The translations under genes were made by a program, and so were the position numbers. This document shows positions 59,335 through 64,000 of a DNA stretch of 64,000 bases, one piece after another (positions within the stretch are counted from its first letter, which is position 1; each line of letters opens with the position of its first letter). The notes beneath the pieces are model-generated. The model ran no database searches and was not told the origin of the DNA. It was given only the letters and a program-made list of their open reading frames with translations. Origin of the DNA: Stenotrophomonas sp046736075 (GTDB lineage Bacteria; Pseudomonadota; Gammaproteobacteria; Xanthomonadales; Xanthomonadaceae); assembly GCF_046736075.1 (NCBI RefSeq), contig NZ_CP177163.1, positions 2,604,001-2,668,000 on the forward strand, read 5' to 3'.

Positions 59335-60627
59335 TCAGCGCGGCGTGGCCGGCCCATCGAGTTTTTCGACGCGGCCGGTGACCAGCCACAGCGCCAGCAG
59401 CGAGGCCGGCACGAGCGCGGCCACCAGGATGAAAATGGGGGCATAGGACTGGTGGGTCATTGCCGGTACCAGCCAGGTGGTGATCAGCGTGCCGGCCACC
59501 GCGGCCATGCCGCCCAGGCCGGCCACCGAGCCCACGGATTTGCCGCTGAAGATGTCGCCAGGCAGGGTCTGGATGTTGCCGATGGCGATCTGGAAGCCGA
59601 ACAGCACGAAGGCGATGGTGATGACGGCCCACACCGGGTCGGTGGCGAGCACGGCGCCGAGCAGCGCCGGGGCCATGATCGCGCCACCCAGGGTGATGAC
59701 CACTTTGCGCGCCTTGTCCACGCTCCAGCCGGCCCCGATCAGGCGCCCGGACAACCAGCCGCCACCCAGGCTGCCGATCATCGCGCCCACGTAGGGCACC
59801 CAGGCGAAGATGCCGATCTGCTTGATGTCGAAGCCGAAGGTGTCGGCCAGGTAGATCGGCAGCCAGGACACGAACAGCCACCAGATCGGGTCGAGGAAGA
59901 AGCGCGAGATCAGGATGCCCCAGGTCTGCCGGTGGCCCAGCAGCTGGCGCACGTTGGGCACGTACTCGGCCTTGGGCACGGCCGGCTGTTCGGTGGGCGC
60001 ATCCAGAATCAGCGCCCGCTCGGCCGCGCTTACCCACGGGTGCTTGTCGGGGCCGGCGCGGTAGATGATCAGCCAGGGCAGCAGCCACACAAAGCCGATC
60101 GCGCCGATCAGGATGAAGGTGCCGCGCCAGCCCAGCCACAGGAACAGCACGGCGATCAGCGGTGCCGACACGATTGCGCCGATCGACGCGCCGGCATTGA
60201 ACACGCCCTGCGCCAGCGCCCGCTCACGTGCCGGGAACCACTCGGCATTGGCTTTCACCGCACCCGGCCATGCGCCGGCTTCGCTGATGCCGAGCATTGC
60301 GCGGACCAGGCTGAAGGACAGGATCGAATGGGTGACCGAATGCAGGGCGATGGAGATCGACCACACCGCGATCGACAGGGCGAAGCCCAGCCGTGTGCCG
60401 ATGATGTCGAACAGCCGCCCGAACACGAACTGCCCGGCCGCGTAGAACAGCATGAACACGGTGACCAGCAGCGCGTAGTCTTCCTTGGTCGCGCCGACGT
60501 CCTTGGAGATCTGCGGCCACATCACGGCCAGGGCGTTGCGGTCGATGTAGTTGATCACCGTGGCAATGGCGATCAGGGCCACGATCAGCCAGCGGACGTA
60601 GGTACGGGCCTGGGTGGTGACCTTCAT
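59335..60627 (-). CDS. MFS transporter of the anion:cation symporter (ACS) family, uronate/oligoalginate uptake
   Basis: This 430-residue, 12-helix carrier has the ACS signatures NYIDRNALAVMWPQI in TM1, the FGRLFDIIGTRLGF loop, and GISEAGAWPGAVKANAEWFP. ACS members include hexuronate transporters, so it most likely brings in DEH or unsaturated mannuronate oligomers. It overlaps the PL17 lyase gene by 4 bp. Confidence 0.88.
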   Translation of the reverse strand: MKVTTQARTYVRWLIVALIAIATVINYIDRNALAVMWPQISKDVGATKEDYALLVTVFMLFYAAGQFVFGRLFDIIGTRLGFALSIAVWSISIALHSVTHSILSFSLVRAMLGISEAGAWPGAVKANAEWFPARERALAQGVFNAGASIGAIVSAPLIAVLFLWLGWRGTFILIGAIGFVWLLPWLIIYRAGPDKHPWVSAAERALILDAPTEQPAVPKAEYVPNVRQLLGHRQTWGILISRFFLDPIWWLFVSWLPIYLADTFGFDIKQIGIFAWVPYVGAMIGSLGGGWLSGRLIGAGWSVDKARKVVITLGGAIMAPALLGAVLATDPVWAVITIAFVLFGFQIAIGNIQTLPGDIFSGKSVGSVAGLGGMAAVAGTLITTWLVPAMTHQSYAPIFILVAALVPASLLALWLVTGRVEKLDGPATPR

Positions 60628-62864
60628 TTGGTGTCCTTGCCGGTAGCGGTACCGGTGTCGAAGCGCTTCCAGCCGCCCTCCCAGCGCCAGCGCTGTCCGT
60701 CGCCGCTGACCTCATGGCTGCCGGCCTTGCCCGGTTCGTCTGCGATGCCCAGCGCGATGCGCTGGCCGCCGGCCAGGTCGAGCACCAGCACGTCGGCATC
60801 CTTGCCGCGGTAGTGGGCGATACGGTCGATGCGGCTGTTGGCGCCGCGCACGGTTTCGGCGGTGCCGTCGTACCTGCCGTGCGGTTCCAGCACGCCGTAG
60901 AAGGTGGTGGCGGCCTGGCCGTCCACGCGCTGCAGCAGCATCGGTTCGCGGCGCAGGTTGAACGCGGGATCGTTCGCGCCGCTCTCGCCGATCAGCGCAC
61001 GCGAGGGCGCGGTGCTGGCGAAGCGGTAGGTGTAGAAGCGGCCGTCCAGCAGCCAGGTGAGGCTGCGTGCCTCGCTGGTGGGCTCGCTGGATGCGTCGAT
61101 CCACACGTGCTGGTAGCCGTTGGCCTTGCCGAGCACCGGCCGCGCCGTCACTGCGGACTGGGTCTTGAAGCCCACATCCATGATGTGGCCGTTGAAGTGC
61201 AGCGGCAGGTCGTAACGCGCCGCTTTGCTGCCGGTGACGCGCAGCAGGTCCAGCACCACCGGCTCGCCCAGTGCAGGGTGCGAAAGCAGCGCTTGCGTGC
61301 GGGTGAAGGCAACGCCGTCGTAGGCACCGTCCATGCGCGCCGAGGCGATCTGCGTGTCGTTGCCGGTGGCGAACAGCAGCGGTGTCGGCGCCAGTGCCTG
61401 GCCCTTCTTCCAGTCGCCGCCGAAATGGCTCTGCTCGTTCACCACCAGCGTGTTGTGGGCGATGGTCTGGCGTGCCCAGCTGGTGTTCTCCGGCAGGTAG
61501 ATGCCGCCGGACTTGGCCTCGATGTTGAGGAAGCGCGCCGCGCCGTAATCGGTGACCACGCGCTGGCCGTTGTCATAGAACAGCCAGTTGAGCTTGTCGA
61601 AGTGGCCGTGGCCCATACCCTGCTTGGTGTTCTTCATCACCAGTGCCTGGCCATCGGCACCGCCCATGCGCAGGATCGCCAGCGCGCCCTCGGTACCGTC
61701 CGGTCCGTCGCGCAGCAGGGTGGGGACGAAGTCGAACGGCTTGGCCTTGTCCTGCGCCAGCGCCTGGGCCACCTGCAGGCCCTCGGGCGAGAGCAGTACG
61801 CGCTTCTGTGCCTTGGCCACCGACAGCAGGCGTGCGTCGCCGGTCTGTGCGTAAGCGATGTCGATGCCGGCCACCAGTTCCTCGGTGTCCAGGCCCTTGT
61901 CCAGGATGGCGTCGTTGATCGGGAAGAAGTAGCCGCCGTAGCTGGTCTGCACCAGCGCATCCACCGCCTTCAGCAGCACCCCGTCGCGACGTTTGAAGAT
62001 GCCCTGCTGCGGCGCGTTGCGCTCGATGGCGTTGGCGAACAGGATGAACGGCGCCAGCGCATAGCGCTGGTAGTAGGGGCCTTCTTCGTAATAGCCGTCC
62101 GGCGAGAACAGCTGGTCCACCTGTTTGAGGAAGCCGGCGCTGCCATCGCGCCGGCTGCCCTTCAGCGCCTTGTCCACGTAAGTGGGATCACGCAGCACAT
62201 AGCCGGTCATGCCCACCGCGGCCACCGCCCAGGTGGCGTGGTTGTGGATCTTGTCGAAGTTCTCCGGCGTGCCGCTCAGGAAGTCGGCCATCGGCCGGAA
62301 CACGTTGTTGTCGATGGTGGCGCGGTCGGCGGCGCTGAGGGTGTCGCGGATCGCGTCGTAGCCCTGCACCGCGCTGACCAGCCACACCGAATCGTTGAGG
62401 GTCTGCCAGAACAGCCGGCCGGGAATCTGGCCGCGTCCCTGCGGGTGCGCACCCAGCCCGGGATAGAGCTTGGCGTAGCCCAGCAGCAGGTCGCGCGCGT
62501 AATCGGCATAGGCCGTGTCGCCGGTCAGCCGGTACAGCGCGCCGGCGGCCTGGATGGCCTGGTAATTGCGCTTGTGCTGCTCGTGGGTGTAACCGCCACC
62601 CTTGTCTTTGGGCACCGGGACGTCAATGCCGGCCTTCATCATCGCGCGCACGCGCTGTTCGGCACGCTGCTGTTCCCGCGCGAACAGGGGGAAGCGCGCG
62701 CCGTCCTGGCGCATCTGTGTCCATTGCACGGGCGTCACCAGCACCGGGGCGGTGGCATCGGCCGCCGGTTGCTGGGCGCGGGCCGGTGCGGCGTGGGCGG
62801 GGGGCAGCACCGCCGCGCCAAGGGAAGCGGCCAGCAGCAGCAACAGGGGCGTGGAACGCGTCAT
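60624..62864 (-). CDS. oligoalginate lyase, polysaccharide lyase family 17
   Basis: This 746-residue protein has a signal peptide (LLLLLAASLGAAVLPPAHAA), an N-terminal alpha-toroid alginate-lyase domain (about 40-370: NRQ-type segments such as WQTLNDSVWLVSAVQGYD, HNHATWAVAAVGMTGY) and a C-terminal heparinase-II/III-like beta domain (about 390-700, with GMGHGHFDKLNWLFYDNGQR and YGAARF). PL17 enzymes cut alginate oligomers exolytically to monomeric DEH. It is coupled to the PL6 gene before it and the MFS gene after it. Confidence 0.92.
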   Translation of the reverse strand: MTRSTPLLLLLAASLGAAVLPPAHAAPARAQQPAADATAPVLVTPVQWTQMRQDGARFPLFAREQQRAEQRVRAMMKAGIDVPVPKDKGGGYTHEQHKRNYQAIQAAGALYRLTGDTAYADYARDLLLGYAKLYPGLGAHPQGRGQIPGRLFWQTLNDSVWLVSAVQGYDAIRDTLSAADRATIDNNVFRPMADFLSGTPENFDKIHNHATWAVAAVGMTGYVLRDPTYVDKALKGSRRDGSAGFLKQVDQLFSPDGYYEEGPYYQRYALAPFILFANAIERNAPQQGIFKRRDGVLLKAVDALVQTSYGGYFFPINDAILDKGLDTEELVAGIDIAYAQTGDARLLSVAKAQKRVLLSPEGLQVAQALAQDKAKPFDFVPTLLRDGPDGTEGALAILRMGGADGQALVMKNTKQGMGHGHFDKLNWLFYDNGQRVVTDYGAARFLNIEAKSGGIYLPENTSWARQTIAHNTLVVNEQSHFGGDWKKGQALAPTPLLFATGNDTQIASARMDGAYDGVAFTRTQALLSHPALGEPVVLDLLRVTGSKAARYDLPLHFNGHIMDVGFKTQSAVTARPVLGKANGYQHVWIDASSEPTSEARSLTWLLDGRFYTYRFASTAPSRALIGESGANDPAFNLRREPMLLQRVDGQAATTFYGVLEPHGRYDGTAETVRGANSRIDRIAHYRGKDADVLVLDLAGGQRIALGIADEPGKAGSHEVSGDGQRWRWEGGWKRFDTGTATGKDTK

Positions 62865-64000
62865 GGCAGGGTCTCGGCAGGAGTATCGGACTGCATTGCC
62901 GCCGTGGCGGTAAGCACGTTGTTGCGCACGCGCAGGTGGGGTTCGCCCACGCGGTGGCTGAAGCGCACGCGGCCGCTGTGCGCGAACTGGTTGTCCACCA
63001 GGGTGGCCTGCTGCACGCCATGCAGGCGCAGGCTGGTGTCGTCGGCCACGCCCACGGCCTGCAGCTGGTTGCCCTGCACGCGCAGGGAGGGGCCGAAGGT
63101 GCTCTCGTCGGTGCCGCCGCGATACAGGTCCAGCAGCGGCCCGCCGATGCGGGTGAAGCGCGAATCGACGATGTCCACCTGTTCGGCGTTGTAGGTGCCC
63201 AGGTCATCGGTTTCGGCGGCGGCGGCGATCACGCTGCCGCTGATGTCGTCCACCGTGGTGTTGCTGATGCCGATGCGCGCGGCGAGGCTGCCTTTGCCGG
63301 CATTGACCAGATCGAACGCCTTGTTGGCGGTGAGCCCGTGGATGCGGCTGTCCTCGATCAGCAGGGTGTAGTTGAACGCCTGGCTGCCCGGGGCGATGCG
63401 GACCACCGCATTGCCGGCGGTGTCCGGGGCGAGTGCGCCGTCGATGTCCAGCCGCGACAGCTTCAGCGAGCCACCGGCACGGATCTCGAACAGGGAGGGG
63501 CGGGTGAATTGCAGGCGCGCCTGGCCGCGTGCGGGTCCAATCACGCTCAGCGGGTGGTTCACGCCCAGCACCTGGTCCACCCGGTACTGGCCGCGCTGCA
63601 GCTGCAGGCGGTCGCCCGGTGCGCTGGCCGCGATGGCGCGGGTGAGGGTGTCCTCGCCCGGCGCCACCTGGCGCAGGCTGCCGCTGTCCAGTGCGGTGGT
63701 GTTCAGCGCCTTCGGGTACCACGCCACCCCCACCTGGTCGCGGGCGATCGGTGCCAGGTCGCGCGGCGCACCGGCAGCGATGGGGTCTACCGGGTACTGC
63801 AGGCCGTTGGCCGCGCGCTGCAGGGTCACGTTGGCCGCGCTCACCCCGCCCGGGAAGCCGACCGAAACGGCGGGGCTCTGTACGTTGGCGCTGAAGGCGA
63901 TGCCCGACAGGTCGCCCTGGCTGCGCAGCAGGGTCTGCTTGCCGTCTCCGATGAACAGGTTGGCCGTCATGCGGCTGTTGACCGGCATTGCGTTGCGCTC
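62861..64000 (-). CDS. alginate lyase, polysaccharide lyase family 6 (5' end outside the window)
   Basis: 379 C-terminal residues are visible and the frame stays open to the window edge. It has parallel beta-helix repeats with stacked short strands (LLIEDSRIHGLTANKAF, ISNTTVDDISGSVIAAAAET, QVDIVDSRFTRIGGPLLDLY) and the PL6/chondroitinase-B C-terminal layout. It should cut polymeric alginate and feed the PL17 enzyme encoded next. It is the most upstream gene of the operon that can be seen, so the promoter and any regulator lie beyond the window. Confidence 0.88.
   Translation of the reverse strand, partial: ERNAMPVNSRMTANLFIGDGKQTLLRSQGDLSGIAFSANVQSPAVSVGFPGGVSAANVTLQRAANGLQYPVDPIAAGAPRDLAPIARDQVGVAWYPKALNTTALDSGSLRQVAPGEDTLTRAIAASAPGDRLQLQRGQYRVDQVLGVNHPLSVIGPARGQARLQFTRPSLFEIRAGGSLKLSRLDIDGALAPDTAGNAVVRIAPGSQAFNYTLLIEDSRIHGLTANKAFDLVNAGKGSLAARIGISNTTVDDISGSVIAAAAETDDLGTYNAEQVDIVDSRFTRIGGPLLDLYRGGTDESTFGPSLRVQGNQLQAVGVADDTSLRLHGVQQATLVDNQFAHSGRVRFSHRVGEPHLRVRNNVLTATAAMQSDTPAETLP

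Overview
The window is GC-rich chromosomal DNA from a gammaproteobacterium of the Xanthomonadaceae, most likely Stenotrophomonas. The support is the gene content (an Ax21-family protein, a PhoPQ pair behind a PepSY-like gene, tryptophanyl-tRNA synthetase with a C-terminal extension, class III pantothenate kinase next to birA, an alginate-degradation cluster) and many short palindromes that begin with GTAG, the signature of the SMAG REP elements described in Stenotrophomonas maltophilia. The assignment rests on reading the translations; no database search was run.

Layout. 1-2.0 kb: end of a valine-catabolic pair (3-hydroxyisobutyryl-CoA hydrolase, mmsB). 2.2-9.6 kb: ohr with a divergent AraC regulator, a CDF transporter, dusA, a PepSY-like gene with phoP/phoQ, and an mtfA-like peptidase. 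9.7-12.3 kb: birA-coaX, a SPOR protein and tRNA-Thr(TGT). 12.3-13.9 kb: a less GC-rich accessory patch directly behind the tRNA, with two unannotated-size double-glycine leader peptides (48 and 54 codons) and a small membrane protein whose tail resembles the second peptide. 14-25 kb: housekeeping genes (arginase, entericidin-like lipoprotein, CsbD protein, trpS, MBL hydrolase, M28 peptidase, MHS-type MFS carrier, two EamA transporters). 25.0-25.9 kb: a REP array, followed by a TonB-dependent receptor.

29-37.5 kb holds two ABC export systems. The first is a four-gene MacAB-like set (adaptor, ATPase, two FtsX-type permeases). The second is a two-gene ABC-2 system cotranscribed with a DesK/DesR-like two-component system. 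37.6-39.2 kb: cytochrome b561 with a membrane-anchored catalase-like haem protein. 39.3-39.6 kb: a second REP array. 39.6-46.4 kb: M17 aminopeptidase, HAD hydrolase, AI-2E transporter, a YqjD/YqjE/YqjK-like trio and a DegQ/DegP protease. 47-48.8 kb: a histone H1-like Lys/Ala repeat protein and a Gly/Met-rich membrane protein.

49.4-50.9 kb is a second accessory scar: the first ~50 codons of a vgrG-like gene joined to the last part of an rhs-like gene, then a frameshifted toxin-like region and a probable immunity gene, all with lower GC than their surroundings. 51-56 kb: the Ax21-family protein, three alpha/beta hydrolases, a sugar isomerase-like protein and a divergent TetR regulator with a clear operator palindrome. 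56.2-64 kb: an alginate-utilisation operon on the minus strand (PL6 lyase, PL17 oligoalginate lyase, MFS carrier, SDR-type uronate reductase, SGNH hydrolase, KDG kinase), which runs off the right edge. Together these would take alginate to 2-keto-3-deoxy-6-phosphogluconate.

The two most promising places for something new are the double-glycine peptide cluster behind tRNA-Thr and the vgrG/rhs deletion scar.
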